Assembly (NCBI RefSeq): GCF_025642135.1
Contig: NZ_CP106793.1
Span: 4,990,001 to 5,054,000, forward strand
Direction of reading: 5' to 3'
DNA: 64,000 nucleotides
Source: Streptomyces cynarae
Lineage (GTDB): Bacteria > Actinomycetota > Actinomycetes > Streptomycetales > Streptomycetaceae
Of this stretch, positions 35,155 to 45,563 are shown in pieces. Made by a program: the position numbers and the translations under genes. The first letter of the stretch is position 1. Every line of letters begins with the position of its first letter. The notes beneath the pieces are model-generated. The model worked only from the letters and a program-made list of their open reading frames with translations. It did no database searches and was not told where the DNA came from.

Positions 35155-36918
35155 TCAGAGCCGCTCGGGCGTCCGGATGCCCAGCAGCGCCATCCCCTGG
35201 TGCAGCGTCCGGGCCGTGACGTCGCACAGGAACAGGCGGTTCTCCACCTGCTCCGGCGTCTGAGCCTTCAGCACCGGGCACTTGTCGTAGAACGACGTGT
35301 ACAACGACGCCAGCTGGTACAGGTACGCCGCCATCTTGTGTGGGGCGTACTCCGCCGCCGCCTCCGCCACCGTCTCCGCGAAGGCGTCCGCGTGCAGGCC
35401 GAGCGCGCGCTCCGCGTCCGTCAGCGCCAGCTCCGGATGCGCGGACGGCCGTACGTCGCCGGCCTTGCGCAGGATCGACTGGATACGGGCGTACGCGTAC
35501 TGGAGGTAGACGGACGTGTCGCCGTTCAGCGAGACCATCTGGTCCAGGTCGAACTTGTAGTCCCGGTTCGCCGACGTCGACAGGTCCGCGTACTTCACCG
35601 CGCCGATGCCCACCTGGGCGCCCCGCTCGGCGATCTCCGCCGCGGACAGGTCCTGCGCCTTCTCCCGTACGACGGCGGAGGCGCGGTCGATCGCCTCGTC
35701 CAGCAGGTCCACCAGCCGCACCGTCTCGCCCTCACGGGTCTTGAACGGCTTGCCGTCCTTGCCGAGGACCGTGCCGAAGGCGAGCTGGTACGCCTTCACG
35801 TCGTCGTTCAGCCAGCCGGCCCTCCGCGCCGTCTCGAAGACCATCTTGAAGTGGAGCGACTGGCGGGCGTCCACGACGTAGATGATCGAGTTCGCCTTCA
35901 GGTTGAAGACACGGTCCCTGATCGCGGACAGGTCCGTCGCCGCGTAGCCGTAGCCGCCGTCCGACTTCTGCACGATCAGCGGGACCGGCTTGCCGTCGGG
36001 GCCCTTGATGTCGTCGAAGAAGACGCAGAGCGCCCCTTCGGAGCGGACGGCGACGCCCGACTCCTCCAGGAGGCGGCAGGTCTCGGCCAGCATGTCGTTG
36101 TAGCCGGACTCGCCGACGATGTCGGGGTCCCGGATCTCCATGTCCAGCTTTTCGAAGACCGAGAAGAAGTAGATCTTCGACTCGTCGACGAACTTCTGCC
36201 ACATGGCGAGCGTGTGCGGATCGCCGGCCTGGAGGTCGACCACCCGGCGCCGCGCCCGCGTCTTGAACTCCTCGTCGGAGTCGAACAGCTTGCGCGCGGC
36301 CTTGTAGAGACGGTCGAGGTTCGACATCGCCTCCTCGCCCGTCACCTCGGCGGCCTTGTGGTCCAGCTCGTGCGGGTGCTCGTCCAGGTACTGGATGAGC
36401 ATGCCGAACTGGGTGCCCCAGTCGCCGATGTGGTGCCGGCGGATCACCGTCTCGCCGGTGAACTCCAGAAGTTTGACGACCGAGTCGCCGATCACCGCGG
36501 AGCGCAGGTGGCCGACGTGCATCTCCTTCGCCACGTTCGGCTGCGCGTAGTCGATCACCGTGGTGCCCGGCTGCTCGGTGTACGGCACGCCGAGGCGGCC
36601 CTCGGCGTCGGCGGCGCGAGCGGCGAGGTTCTCGGTGATCGCCTTGTCCGTGACCGTGATGTTGAGGAAGCCCGGGCCCGAGACCTCGACGTTCCCGATC
36701 ACGTCACCGGTGACCACCTGGCCGACGACCTGCGTCGCCAACTCCCTCGGGTTCGCCTTCGCCTTCTTCGCCAGCGCCAGGATCCCGTTGGCCTGGAAGT
36801 CCGCCCGGTCGCTGCGTCGCAGCAGCGGGTCCGCGTCGGCGGTCTCCGGCAGGGCAGCCGAGAGGGCGGACGCGAGGCGCTGGTGGACGGCGGACGTGAG
36901 GGACGTGACCGAGGCCAT
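35155..36918 (-). CDS. argS: Arginyl-tRNA synthetase
   Basis: 587 residues from ATG 36918 ([16 protein letters not shown]). The N-terminal Add1 tRNA-binding domain is followed by the class I core: [22 protein letters not shown] near residue 130 (HIGH motif HVGH), the [14 protein letters not shown] segment, [18 protein letters not shown], and [23 protein letters not shown], which replaces the KMSKS loop as usual in ArgRS. The C-terminal DALR anticodon domain ends [17 protein letters not shown]. It charges tRNA-Arg with arginine. It is divergent from lysS, with a 229 bp gap. Confidence 0.98.
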   Translation of the reverse strand: MASVTSLTSAVHQRLASALSAALPETADADPLLRRSDRADFQANGILALAKKAKANPRELATQVVGQVVTGDVIGNVEVSGPGFLNITVTDKAITENLAARAADAEGRLGVPYTEQPGTTVIDYAQPNVAKEMHVGHLRSAVIGDSVVKLLEFTGETVIRRHHIGDWGTQFGMLIQYLDEHPHELDHKAAEVTGEEAMSNLDRLYKAARKLFDSDEEFKTRARRRVVDLQAGDPHTLAMWQKFVDESKIYFFSVFEKLDMEIRDPDIVGESGYNDMLAETCRLLEESGVAVRSEGALCVFFDDIKGPDGKPVPLIVQKSDGGYGYAATDLSAIRDRVFNLKANSIIYVVDARQSLHFKMVFETARRAGWLNDDVKAYQLAFGTVLGKDGKPFKTREGETVRLVDLLDEAIDRASAVVREKAQDLSAAEIAERGAQVGIGAVKYADLSTSANRDYKFDLDQMVSLNGDTSVYLQYAYARIQSILRKAGDVRPSAHPELALTDAERALGLHADAFAETVAEAAAEYAPHKMAAYLYQLASLYTSFYDKCPVLKAQTPEQVENRLFLCDVTARTLHQGMALLGIRTPERL

Positions 36919-37147
36919 AGGAATGGGTGCCGTTCTCCTCGTGGGGATGGATAGCCACGCCCAGTATCCCATGCGGGGTAAAGCGAATTTTCCGCTCGCC
37001 CGGTGAACGGCCGCCCGCGTCCACCCGTCCAACGTGTTGAAAAGGCGTTTTCGTGGATGTGGCGCAGCCTGGGACAATGGAGCGGTCAGCCGTGCGACCG
37101 TACCGGCTGCTCGTGGAGAACCTTCAGAAAAAGAGGACGTGCCGATC

Positions 37148-38884
37148 GTGGCTCAGAGCACCGAGACCACCGACTGGGTCTCCCGTTTCGCGGATGAGGT
37201 CATCGAGGAGTCGGAGCGTCGGGCCCCGGGCAAACCGGTCGTCGTCGCGTCCGGACTGTCTCCGTCCGGCCCCATCCACCTGGGGAACCTGCGCGAGGTC
37301 ATGACCCCGCACCTGGTCGCCGACGAGATCCGCCGGCGCGGGTACGAGGTGCGGCACCTGATCTCCTGGGACGACTACGACCGGTACCGCAAGGTCCCCA
37401 AGGGCATCGCCGGCGTCGACGAGGACACGTTCAAGGAGCACATCGGCAAGCCGCTGACCTCCGTCCCGGCCCCCGAGGGCTCGGCGTACCCGAACTGGGC
37501 CGAGCACTTCAAGGCCGCCATGATCGCCTCGCTCGCCGAGCTGGGCGTGGAGTTCGACGGCATCAGCCAGACCGCGCAGTACACCTCCGGCGTGTACCGG
37601 GACCAGATCCTGCACGCGATGAAGCACCGGGGCGAGATCGACGCGGTCCTCGCCCAGTACCGCACCAAGCCCAAGCCCGCCGCCAAGAAGCAGCAGAAGC
37701 CCGTCGACGAGGCCGAACTGGAGGCCGAGGAGGGCTCGGGCGCCGCGTCCGAGGACGACGGCAGCTCCGGCTCCGCCGGCTACTTCCCGTACAAGCCGTA
37801 CTGCGGCCGGTGCGACAAGGACTTCACCACGGTCACCGCGTACGACGACGACTCGACCGAGATGACGTACACCTGCACCGCGTGCGGCTTCTCCGAGACG
37901 GTCCGGCTGAGCGAGTTCAACCGCGGCAAGCTGGTGTGGAAGGTCGACTGGCCGATGCGCTGGGCCTTCGAGGGCGTGATCTTCGAGCCGAGCGGTGTCG
38001 ACCACTCCTCGCCGGGCTCGTCGTACCAGGTCGGCGGGCAGATCGTCGGGATCTTCGGCGGCAAGCAGCCCATCGGGCCCATGTACGCCTTCGTCGGCAT
38101 CTCCGGCATGGCGAAGATGTCGTCGTCCCGCGGTGGCGTCCCCACCCCGGCCGACGCCCTCCAGATCATGGAGCCCCAGCTGCTGCGCTGGCTCTACGCC
38201 CGCCGCAGGCCCAACCAGTCCTTCAAGATCGCCTTCGACCAGGAGATCCAGCGCCTCTACGACGAGTGGGACAAGCTGGCGGGCAAGGTCGCCGACGGCT
38301 CCGCCCTCCCCGGCGACGTCGCCGCGTACACCCGCGCGGTCGGCACCGCCGCCGGTGAGCTGCCGAAGACGCCCCGCCCGCTGCCCTACCGCACCCTCGC
38401 GTCCGTCGCCGACATCACCGCCGGCCATCAGGACCAGGCGCTGCGCATCCTGTCCGACCTCGACCCGGCCAACCCGCTGAGCTCGCTCGACGAGGCCCGC
38501 CCGCGGTACGACAAGGCCGAGGCGTGGATCAACACCCACGTCCCCGCCGACCAGCGCACCATCGTCCGCGACGAGCCCGACGCCGAACTGCTGAAGTCCC
38601 TCGACGAGCCCTCCCAGCAGTCGATCCGGCTGCTGCTCGACGGCCTGGAGGAGCACTGGTCGCTGGACGGGCTCACCCACCTCGTGTACGGCGTGCCCAA
38701 GGTCCAGGCCGGATTCTCCGCGGACGCCACGCCCAAGGAGCTGCCGCCGGAGATCAAGACGGCCCAGCGGTCGTTCTTCGCGCTCCTGTACCACCTGCTC
38801 GTCGGCCGCGACACCGGCCCGCGCCTGCCCACGCTGCTGCTCGCGGTGGGCCAGGACCGGGTGCGGGCCCTGCTCGGGGAGTAG
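37148..38884 (+). CDS. lysS: Class I lysyl-tRNA synthetase
   Basis: 578 residues from GTG 37148; an in-frame GTG at 37139 overlaps the AAGAGGAC ribosome-binding site, so the second is chosen. This is the archaeal-type class I enzyme (LysK), unlike the class II LysRS of most bacteria. The HIGH motif is in [18 protein letters not shown] near residue 37, the KMSKS counterpart in [19 protein letters not shown] near 330, and a zinc-like [14 protein letters not shown] pair lies near 220-245. An acidic Lys/Glu-rich insertion at about 190-210 looks flexible. Many Streptomyces have this class, sometimes with a class II copy elsewhere. It is followed by a strong terminator. Confidence 0.97.
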   Translation: MAQSTETTDWVSRFADEVIEESERRAPGKPVVVASGLSPSGPIHLGNLREVMTPHLVADEIRRRGYEVRHLISWDDYDRYRKVPKGIAGVDEDTFKEHIGKPLTSVPAPEGSAYPNWAEHFKAAMIASLAELGVEFDGISQTAQYTSGVYRDQILHAMKHRGEIDAVLAQYRTKPKPAAKKQQKPVDEAELEAEEGSGAASEDDGSSGSAGYFPYKPYCGRCDKDFTTVTAYDDDSTEMTYTCTACGFSETVRLSEFNRGKLVWKVDWPMRWAFEGVIFEPSGVDHSSPGSSYQVGGQIVGIFGGKQPIGPMYAFVGISGMAKMSSSRGGVPTPADALQIMEPQLLRWLYARRRPNQSFKIAFDQEIQRLYDEWDKLAGKVADGSALPGDVAAYTRAVGTAAGELPKTPRPLPYRTLASVADITAGHQDQALRILSDLDPANPLSSLDEARPRYDKAEAWINTHVPADQRTIVRDEPDAELLKSLDEPSQQSIRLLLDGLEEHWSLDGLTHLVYGVPKVQAGFSADATPKELPPEIKTAQRSFFALLYHLLVGRDTGPRLPTLLLAVGQDRVRALLGE

Positions 38885-38899
38885 GACCAAACCAAGCAG

Positions 38900-38934
38900 A
38901 AGGCGCCCGGTGCTCTTGGCACCGGGCGCCTTTT
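38900..38934 (+). terminator. Intrinsic terminator after lysS
   Basis: AAGGCGCCCGGTGC and GCACCGGGCGCCTT flank TCTTG, followed by TTTCATG. A near-ideal Rho-independent terminator 16 bp past the lysS stop. It may also serve the convergent gene that ends at 38949. Confidence 0.9.
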
Positions 38935-38948
38935 CATGCGGGACGGAT

Positions 38949-40283
38949 CTAGGCGATGTGGTCTTCTTCCAGTTCCGCGTTGTAGCGGTTCGTGAAGCGG
39001 TTGACCATGCGCTTGGCCTCCTCCGGGGGGAGGCCGATGCTGAACTCCGCCTCGACGTTCTCGCTGAACTCACGGGGCGTCGGGTAACTGCCGTTGATCG
39101 ACTGCTTGAAGACCTGGTAGTACGCGTCCTCGTCCGGCTGGGGCGTGCCGCCGCCCTCGCCGAGCTCGCGGGTGCGGTTCGGGCCCACGGGGATGGGGAA
39201 GCTGCCGGTGTCCTCGGGGGACGGCTGCGGGGGTCCCTGCGGGCCGGGCTGCTGGAAGCCCTGCGGGGGTCCTTGCGGGCCCGACTGCTGGAAGCCCTGC
39301 GGCGCCGTCTGCTCGAACTGCTCCGAATGCTGCTCCTCGTACCAGTCGTCGTACGGCGGTTCCGGCTCGTACGACGGGTCGTAGCCGCCGTGGTAGTCGA
39401 TCTGCCGCTGGGCCTGGAACCAGGGGCTCTGGTCGTCCGGCTCCTCGTATCCCGGCTGTCCGGCGTTCTGGTTGCCCTCCAACTGGGGGCGCTGCCCGCC
39501 GAGAGGGGCCCCCTGCTGCGGGACGGAAGCCGCGCCGGGCGCACGACTTCCCGCGGCCGCCTCCAGCCGCGGCGCCGGGGGTATCAGCGCCGGTTCTATG
39601 CCCGCCGCCGCCAGGCCCGCCGGAGCCGTCTCCGCCAGCGGGACGCCGTACCGCGCCAGCCTCAGCGGCATCAGCGACTCCACCGGCGCCTTACGACGCC
39701 ACGCACGGCCGAAGCGGGAGCGCAGGCGCGCCTGGTAGACGAGACGTTCCTGCTCCAGCTTGATCACCTGGTCGTACGACCGCAGCTCCCACAGCTTCAT
39801 CCGTCGCCACAGCAGAAACGTCGGAACCGGCGAGAGCAGCCAGCGGGTCAGACGGACGCCCTCCATGTGCTTGTCCGCCGTGATGTCCGCGATCCGGCCG
39901 ATCGCATGCCGGGCCGCCTCCACCGCGACCACGAACAGCACCGGGATCACCGCGTGCATGCCCACGCCCAGCGGGTCCGGCCACGCCGCCGCGCCGTTGA
40001 ACGCGATCGTCGCCGCCGTCAGCAGCCACGCCGTCTGACGCAGCAGCGGGAAGGGGATGCGGATCCAGGTCAGCAGCAGGTCCAGGGCCAGCAGCACACA
40101 GATGCCCGCGTCGATGCCGACCGGGAAGACATAACTGAAGTTGCCGAAGCCCTTTTTGATGGCCAGCGCACGGACGGCCGCGTACGAACCGGCGAAGCCG
40201 ATCCCGGCGATGATGACAGCACCGGTGACGACCACACCGATGAGAATCCGGTGCATCCGTGTCGACTGCAGTGGCGCGGCCAC
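38949..40283 (-). CDS. DUF2637 membrane protein (SpdB-like)
   Basis: 444 residues from GTG 40283 with GGGAGGGGAG upstream. Four hydrophobic segments in the first 155 residues (ILIGVVVTGAVIIAGIGFAGSY, VGIDAGICVLLALDLLL, TAWLLTAATIAFNGAAAW, AVIPVLFVVAVEA) match DUF2637, a family related to the spread proteins SpdB of conjugative plasmids. A basic region with RRMKLWELRSYDQVIKLEQE follows, then a long Pro/Gln/Gly-rich tail with repeated PQGFQQ and GPQGPP. It is probably a chromosomal gene of unknown role near cell division or DNA handling. It converges on lysS. Confidence 0.88.
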   Translation of the reverse strand: MAAPLQSTRMHRILIGVVVTGAVIIAGIGFAGSYAAVRALAIKKGFGNFSYVFPVGIDAGICVLLALDLLLTWIRIPFPLLRQTAWLLTAATIAFNGAAAWPDPLGVGMHAVIPVLFVVAVEAARHAIGRIADITADKHMEGVRLTRWLLSPVPTFLLWRRMKLWELRSYDQVIKLEQERLVYQARLRSRFGRAWRRKAPVESLMPLRLARYGVPLAETAPAGLAAAGIEPALIPPAPRLEAAAGSRAPGAASVPQQGAPLGGQRPQLEGNQNAGQPGYEEPDDQSPWFQAQRQIDYHGGYDPSYEPEPPYDDWYEEQHSEQFEQTAPQGFQQSGPQGPPQGFQQPGPQGPPQPSPEDTGSFPIPVGPNRTRELGEGGGTPQPDEDAYYQVFKQSINGSYPTPREFSENVEAEFSIGLPPEEAKRMVNRFTNRYNAELEEDHIA

Positions 40284-40434
40284 CTGTACTCCCCTCCCAG
40301 TGCCTGTTGTTGCGCGCAACAGGGTGGCACACGCGTGCGGTGAACGGGTGGCCGGTATGGGGAGACCCCCCATCCGCACCGGAACCGAACCCCCCGACCG
40401 CCCCGCGCGCCACGAGTTCCCTGCGGCAGCCGGC

Positions 40435-41385
40435 TCAGCTCTTCGGCGAGGCCGACGCCGACGGAGACCCGCCCTTCGCGGGGCTCGCCGACGCGGAGGA
40501 CGACGGCGACGCCGACTTCGACGGCGAGGCGCTCTTCGACGCCCGCTGCGACGCAGACCCGCCCGCCGCCTTGCCACCGTCGTTGTTCGCCGCCGACACC
40601 GCGGACACCACTTCCTTGACGGCCTTCTCCGCCGCCTTGGTCAGGTCGTCCACGTCCGGCGTCTTGTCGCCGGCCAGGCCCGCGCCGTTGTAGTCGACGG
40701 TGACCACCACGTTCTCCACGCGCGCCACCACCGTCTGCTGCTTGAAGTCGCCTTCCTTCTTCTTCAGGTCGTACGTCACCGCCGTCGCCGCGTCGCCCGC
40801 CCCGGAAACCGGCGCCGCCTTGGTGCTCTTCGCGCCGTCGACCGCCTTGGCGTCCTGCACCTGCTGGTCGTAGTACTGCTGCGCCAGCTTGTTCCCGTCG
40901 CCGCGCGTGGCGTCCGACTCGAAGCGCAGCAGGGAGACGTTGAGCCAGCGGAACTGGGAGCCCTTGACGCCGTTGTTCTGCAGACTGCTCCACGAGCAGC
41001 TCGACCGCGTCTTCGCGTCGTCCGTCGAGCCCGCCTTGCCGGACTTGACCCCCTTCGGGACCAGATCGCCCAGGGTCTTCTGGGACAGCACGGAGCAGGG
41101 CTGGGGCAGCGTCGCGTACGCGGCGGGCCGCACCGCGTTCGCCGACGCGCTCTGCGAGGGCCGTGCGCTCGACTCCTGCGCCTGCGGCTTGGCGTCGCCG
41201 CCCGAGCCCGAACCGGAGGAGCCCGAGGAACACCCGGCGGCGACGAGCACCGCAGGGACGGCGGCCGCGCAGACGAGGAAACGGCTCACGCGCGAACCCC
41301 GCCGGCCCGGCCGGCACTCGCCCCGCTCGCCCTGATCACTGTGATCGTGCTGCTTAAGGTGGTCTCGCTGTGCAGGTCGGTGCAT
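40435..41385 (-). CDS. DUF3558 lipoprotein
   Basis: 316 residues from ATG 41385, chosen because AAGGAACC precedes it; an ATG at 41400 has no such site. The lipobox is VLVAAGC near residue 52 after a long basic N-terminus. The mature domain (LPQPCSVLSQKTLGDLVP, RSSCSWSS, WLNVSLLRFE, VARVENVVVTVDYNG) matches DUF3558. The C-terminus is a Ser/Ala/Lys-rich low-complexity tail (SKSASPSKSASPSSSAS). A function in cell-surface or envelope maintenance is possible but not established. A second DUF3558 gene is directly upstream. Confidence 0.86.
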   Translation of the reverse strand: MHRPAQRDHLKQHDHSDQGERGECRPGRRGSRVSRFLVCAAAVPAVLVAAGCSSGSSGSGSGGDAKPQAQESSARPSQSASANAVRPAAYATLPQPCSVLSQKTLGDLVPKGVKSGKAGSTDDAKTRSSCSWSSLQNNGVKGSQFRWLNVSLLRFESDATRGDGNKLAQQYYDQQVQDAKAVDGAKSTKAAPVSGAGDAATAVTYDLKKKEGDFKQQTVVARVENVVVTVDYNGAGLAGDKTPDVDDLTKAAEKAVKEVVSAVSAANNDGGKAAGGSASQRASKSASPSKSASPSSSASASPAKGGSPSASASPKS

Positions 41386-41518
41386 GGTTCCTTCACTCAT
41401 GACGCTTGTGACGCTCGTGGTCGTGCGGTCGGAACGGTTCCGAGGGGCCACGGTACGCGGTGGGGACGCATGCGCGGTGAGGTCCGGTTCCCTCGCCGGG
41501 GCCCGGCGAGGGGGTCCG

Positions 41519-42397
41519 TCAGCCCAGCGAGCCGGCCAGCTGTCCGGCCAGTTTCCTGGCCTTGTCCTGCATGTCCTTGCTGCTCGGGGTGGTCCCGGGA
41601 GCGGCCGGCTGCTCGTCGTACTCGATGGTCACGATCACGTTGGACGTGCGGAACACCACAGTCACGGTCCGCTGCTGGGCGGTGCTCAGTTCGTCGTCGA
41701 TGAACGCCTCGTCGCCGAGGTCGTCGAGGGTGCGGGGCTGGAGATCGGCCGGGGTTCCGGTGACGGAGGGACTGCCGGAGGGAGAGCCGGACGCCGATGC
41801 CGAGGGGTGGGGACCGCCACCGGCCCCGGCGGCGGAAACGGTGGCGGAGGCGGAGGCGGAGGCGGAGCTGGACGCAGAAGCAGAGCCGGAACCGGAACCG
41901 GGGCTCGGGCTCGCGGGGGAACCGGAACTCGAACTGGAACCGGCGCTGGGCTCCGGAAGGTTCGCGGCCTGCTCCTTGGTGGCGTAGACCTGGTGGGCGG
42001 CGTTGTCGTCGGAGACCGTGTTGTCGTACGACACCACCCGCTCGAAGTCCACGAACAGATGGTCCGTGGCGTCGGTCGACTCCGCCTTCCAACGGCAGCC
42101 GGAGCGGCGGTCGTTGTTGTAGGTGAGGGCGGCCTCGCCCTGGTACGCCTTGTCGCGCTGCTCCTGGTCCGCTATGCGCGTCAGGCCCGGCAGGAGCGCG
42201 TCGAGAGTGTCATGGCTCACGGCGCTGCAGGCGTCGGCGAGGGTGCGGTACTTGCCCGGCTGCGGGGCGGCGGCGCTCGTGGTGGCACCGGCCTTGGGGT
42301 CCGCGGCCCGTCCCCCGCTGCCGGAACCGCCGGTGCAGGCGGCCAACAGGGCCGCGAGGAGCACGGCGGCGCCCGGTACGTACGCCTTCCGCTGCAC
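41519..42397 (-). CDS. DUF3558 lipoprotein (adjacent paralogue)
   Basis: 292 residues from GTG 42397, with GAGGAGCC upstream. Lipobox LLAALLAAC near residue 21. DUF3558 signatures again: ACSAVSHDTLDALLPGL, RSGCRWKAES, LFVDFERVVSY, TVVFRTSNVIVTIEY. A central Ser/Gly/Ala/Pro-rich linker (SSSSSGSPASPSPGSGSGS) separates two parts, whereas the first paralogue has its low-complexity segment at the C-terminus. The pair likely arose by duplication. They are about 130 bp apart on the same strand, possibly with separate starts. Confidence 0.85.
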   Translation of the reverse strand: MQRKAYVPGAAVLLAALLAACTGGSGSGGRAADPKAGATTSAAAPQPGKYRTLADACSAVSHDTLDALLPGLTRIADQEQRDKAYQGEAALTYNNDRRSGCRWKAESTDATDHLFVDFERVVSYDNTVSDDNAAHQVYATKEQAANLPEPSAGSSSSSGSPASPSPGSGSGSASASSSASASASATVSAAGAGGGPHPSASASGSPSGSPSVTGTPADLQPRTLDDLGDEAFIDDELSTAQQRTVTVVFRTSNVIVTIEYDEQPAAPGTTPSSKDMQDKARKLAGQLAGSLG

Positions 42398-42590
42398 GGT
42401 CAGGCTCCTCTCGACGCTGTTCCGCGGGGTGGGGCCGCTGGTTATTCGGTTGCCGCACGGGGCGGCCCCCTGGAGACAATGTGTATCGCACGCACTGCCG
42501 TGGACGCCGGTCCGTTGTCCCTTACGTCGACCTTGGCGCAGGTTTTGCGCTTACAGACTTCTGTTGTGATTCCGGGGGATTGAGGACGCT

Positions 42591-43784
42591 ATGTCGTACG
42601 TAGAGGTGCCGGGGGCGAAGGTCCCGATCCGCATGTGGGCGGACCCGGCGACGGTCGAGGACGCCGCGATGCAGCAGCTGCGGAACGTGGCGACCCTGCC
42701 GTGGATCAAGGGCCTGGCGGTCATGCCGGACGTCCACTACGGCAAGGGGGCGACGGTCGGTTCGGTGATCGCGATGCGGGACGCGGTGTGTCCGGCTGCG
42801 GTCGGGGTCGACATCGGGTGCGGGATGTCCGCCGTGAAGACGTCACTGACGGCGAACGACCTGCCGGGGGATCTGTCACGACTGCGCTCGAAGATCGAGC
42901 AGGCGATCCCGGTGGGGCGGGGGATGCACGCCGATCCCGTCGACCCGGGGCGACTGCACGGGTTCGCCACCTCGGGGTGGGGGGAGTTCTGGGGGCGGTT
43001 CGATGGGGTCGCCGAAACGGTCAGATTCCGTCAGGAGCGGGCCGAGAAGCAGATGGGGACGCTTGGATCCGGCAACCACTTTGTCGAGATGTGCATTGAT
43101 ACGGCCGGTTCCGTCTGGCTGATGCTCCACTCCGGCTCCCGCAACATCGGCAAGGAACTCGCCGAGCACCACATCGGCGTGGCCCAGAGGCTGCCGCACA
43201 ACCAGGGCCTGGTCGACCGTGACCTCGCCGTCTTCGTCGCGGACACCCCGCAGATGGCGGCGTACCGCAACGACCTGTACTGGGCGCAGGAATACGCCAA
43301 GTACAACCGCACGATCATGATGGCTCTCCTGAAGGACGTGATCCGCAAGGAGTTCAAGAAGGCGAAGCCGACGTTCGAGCCGGAGATCTCCTGCCACCAC
43401 AACTACGTGGCGGAGGAGCGGTACGGGGGCATGGACCTGCTTGTGACCCGGAAGGGTGCGATCCGTGCCGGCGACGGCGAGTACGGGATCATTCCAGGCT
43501 CGATGGGTACGGGGTCGTACATCGTGAAGGGTCTCGGCAACGAGCAGTCCTTCAACTCGGCGTCGCACGGCGCCGGTCGGCGCATGAGCCGCAATGCGGC
43601 GAAGCGCCGCTTCACGACCAAGGACCTGGAGGACCAGACGCGGGGCGTCGAGTGCCGCAAGGACTCCGGCGTCGTGGACGAGATCCCGGGCGCGTACAAG
43701 CCGATCGAGAAGGTCATCGAGCAGCAGACCGACCTGGTCCAGGTCGTGGCCAAGCTGAAGCAGGTCGTCTGCGTGAAGGGTTGA
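42591..43784 (+). CDS. rtcB: RNA-splicing ligase RtcB
   Basis: 397 residues. It joins 2',3'-cyclic phosphate or 3'-phosphate and 5'-OH RNA ends using GTP and manganese. Metal ligands are in VGVDIGCGM (Cys77), GSGNHFVEM (His163), MLHSGSRNIG (His180) and SCHHN (His269/270). The guanylylated His326 is in SASHGAGRRMSR. MPDVHYGKGATVGSVIA starts the active-site region. No archease or RtcR is adjacent, unlike many enterobacterial operons. It is divergent from the DUF3558 lipoprotein, with a GAGGACGCT ribosome-binding site. In Streptomyces RtcB is likely for RNA repair. Confidence 0.97.
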   Translation: MSYVEVPGAKVPIRMWADPATVEDAAMQQLRNVATLPWIKGLAVMPDVHYGKGATVGSVIAMRDAVCPAAVGVDIGCGMSAVKTSLTANDLPGDLSRLRSKIEQAIPVGRGMHADPVDPGRLHGFATSGWGEFWGRFDGVAETVRFRQERAEKQMGTLGSGNHFVEMCIDTAGSVWLMLHSGSRNIGKELAEHHIGVAQRLPHNQGLVDRDLAVFVADTPQMAAYRNDLYWAQEYAKYNRTIMMALLKDVIRKEFKKAKPTFEPEISCHHNYVAEERYGGMDLLVTRKGAIRAGDGEYGIIPGSMGTGSYIVKGLGNEQSFNSASHGAGRRMSRNAAKRRFTTKDLEDQTRGVECRKDSGVVDEIPGAYKPIEKVIEQQTDLVQVVAKLKQVVCVKG

Positions 43785-43805
43785 TGTAGGAGGCTCCCGC
43801 AGGTT

Positions 43806-43976
43806 TCACTTCCCGTGCCGCACGGCGTAGATCATCACGAACGCCACGATGTGGATGCCGAAGAGGAAGTACGCCAGGTAGTACCAGACGTAGCGTTCGC
43901 GCTTCTTCTCCAGGGAGAGGCGTTGCTGTTCGGCTGTGCGGTCCGCGTCGTCGGCCGGTGGGGTCGGGGCGGCCAT
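43806..43976 (-). CDS. Small single-pass membrane protein
   Basis: 56 residues: MAAPTPPADDADRTAEQQR, a basic helix (LSLEKKRERYVWYYL) and one transmembrane segment (AYFLFGIHIVAFVMIYAV) ending RHGK. The start codon overlaps the stop of the SDR gene by one base (TGATG), so the two are translated together. It is conserved-looking in composition but has no known motif. The size and position suggest an accessory subunit, or a membrane anchor for the SDR partner; this is only inference. Confidence 0.8.
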   Translation of the reverse strand: MAAPTPPADDADRTAEQQRLSLEKKRERYVWYYLAYFLFGIHIVAFVMIYAVRHGK

Positions 43977-44752
43977 CAACGGTCCCTGTGGACCTTGGTG
44001 TTCGAGGCCTGGGCGCGGGGGCGGACCACCAGGAGGTCGACGTTGACGTGGCTGGGACGGGTGACCGCCCAGGTGATCGTGTCGGCGACGTCGTCCGCCG
44101 TCAGGGGCTCGGCGACGCCCTCGTAGACCTTCGCCGCCTTGTCCTGGTCGCCGCCGAAGCGGGTCAGCGCGAACTCGTCCGTCTTCACCATGCCGGGGGC
44201 GATCTCGATCACGCGGACCGGGGTGCCGACGATCTCCAGGCGCAGGGTCTCGGCGAGGACGTGCTCGGCGTGCTTGGCGGCGACGTAGCCCGCGCCGCCC
44301 TCGTACGTGGCGTGGCCGGCGGTGGAGGAGACGACGACCACCGTGCCGTCGCCGCTCGCGGTCAGGGCGGGGAGCAGGGCCTGGGTGACGTTGAGGGTGC
44401 CGAGGACGTTCGTCTCGTACATCCGGCGCCAGTCCTCGGGGTCGCCGGTCGCGACCGGGTCGGCGCCGAGCGCGCCGCCCGCGTTGTTCACGAGGACGCC
44501 GATCGTCTTGAAGGCGGTGGCGAACTCGTCGACCGCCGCGCGGTCGGTGACGTCGAGCGCGTACGCCGTCGCCGAGTGGCCGGCGCCCGTGAGTTCCTCC
44601 GCGAGCGCCTCGATACGGTCCTTGCGGCGAGCGGTGAGGACCACGCGGTAGCCCGCTTCGGCGAGTTGCCGGGCCGTCGCGGCGCCGATTCCGCTGCTCG
44701 CGCCCGTGACGACGGCGATACGGGAGGCGGCGGCGGGTGCTGCGGCGGTCAT
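43976..44752 (-). CDS. Short-chain dehydrogenase/reductase (classical SDR)
   Basis: 258 residues. TGASSGIGAATA (about 16-27) is the NAD(P)-binding motif, NNAGG (about 91-95) the structural motif, and a Ser in VVVVSSTAG followed by GYVAAKHAEHVLAE gives the catalytic Ser-Tyr-x-x-x-Lys set. It is related to the YdfG/YciK group of NADP-dependent 3-hydroxyacid or serine dehydrogenases. The substrate cannot be fixed. It is the first gene of a two-gene operon with the 56-residue membrane protein downstream. No regulator is adjacent. Confidence 0.92.
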   Translation of the reverse strand: MTAAAPAAASRIAVVTGASSGIGAATARQLAEAGYRVVLTARRKDRIEALAEELTGAGHSATAYALDVTDRAAVDEFATAFKTIGVLVNNAGGALGADPVATGDPEDWRRMYETNVLGTLNVTQALLPALTASGDGTVVVVSSTAGHATYEGGAGYVAAKHAEHVLAETLRLEIVGTPVRVIEIAPGMVKTDEFALTRFGGDQDKAAKVYEGVAEPLTADDVADTITWAVTRPSHVNVDLLVVRPRAQASNTKVHRDR

Positions 44753-44862
44753 GGGCGACTCCTCGACGGTCGTTCGGCAGTTGCTCGTTCACGCGGGCGT
44801 GAGCGGCCTCCGCCCAGGATAGGTGGCGGGGGCACACGCCCGGCGTGGTGCCCGAAGGGTGG

Positions 44863-45198
44863 TCAGCGGCCCCGCGGTGCCCACATGATCACGGCCATTC
44901 CGGCGAGGCAGATCAGCGCCCCGGTCACATCCCAGCGGTCGGGGCGGTAGCCGTCCGCCACCACGCCCCAGGCCAGTGAACCGGCCACGAAGACACCGCC
45001 GTACGCCGCCAGGACGCGGCCGAAGTGGGCATCCGGCTGGAATGTGGCGACGAAGCCGTAGATACCGAGAGCCATGACGCCCGCGCCGACCCACAGCCAT
45101 CCGCGGTGTTCGCGCACGCCCTGCCAGACCAGCCAGGCGCCGCCGATCTCGAACAGCGCGGCGAGGAGGAACAGGGCGGCGGAGCGGAGGATCAGCAT
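44863..45198 (-). CDS. YnfA-family small membrane protein
   Basis: 111 residues from ATG 45198 with CGAGGGTGG upstream. Four transmembrane helices: [24 protein letters not shown] (split at Glu/Gly), [34 protein letters not shown] and [17 protein letters not shown]. The motifs [10 protein letters not shown] and [21 protein letters not shown] match UPF0060/YnfA proteins, relatives of small multidrug resistance exporters. A role in solute export is suggested for some members but the substrate here is unknown. Confidence 0.93.
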   Translation of the reverse strand: MLILRSAALFLLAALFEIGGAWLVWQGVREHRGWLWVGAGVMALGIYGFVATFQPDAHFGRVLAAYGGVFVAGSLAWGVVADGYRPDRWDVTGALICLAGMAVIMWAPRGR

Positions 45199-45563
45199 GC
45201 GGCCACCCTCGCACGAGGACGACCCGACGCCCGCGGGGGCGGCGGCCGACGGGGGAGCCGCCGCATGAGCGCCGTACCTGCTGCCATCCGCTCCGCAATG
45301 CGCGGGCGCGCGGCACGGATCGGCCGCCGGGGAGCCCCGGCCCGCCACGTCCTGGCCGCCGCGCCGCGCGCACCGCCGACGGGGGCGCGGTCGTCGCCGT
45401 CGTCCTGCTCGTCGGCGCGCCACCGCCGGGACGCTCGCCCGTCGTACGTCGAAGGCCGACGCACGACCGCTCGCACACCTCACCTGCCCGGCGGCGCCTG
45501 TCCCGTCGTCCGCGTGGCATACATGCGGTGATCGCCCGGGGACCGACGCGGAGGAAGTGACGT
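45199..45563. other. Intergenic region with no supported feature
   Basis: 365 bp between divergent starts. It is very GC-rich and open in several frames, but none gives a protein with recognisable features or a ribosome-binding site. GAGGAAGTGACGT just before 45564 gives the start site of the secreted protein. Confidence 0.4.
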
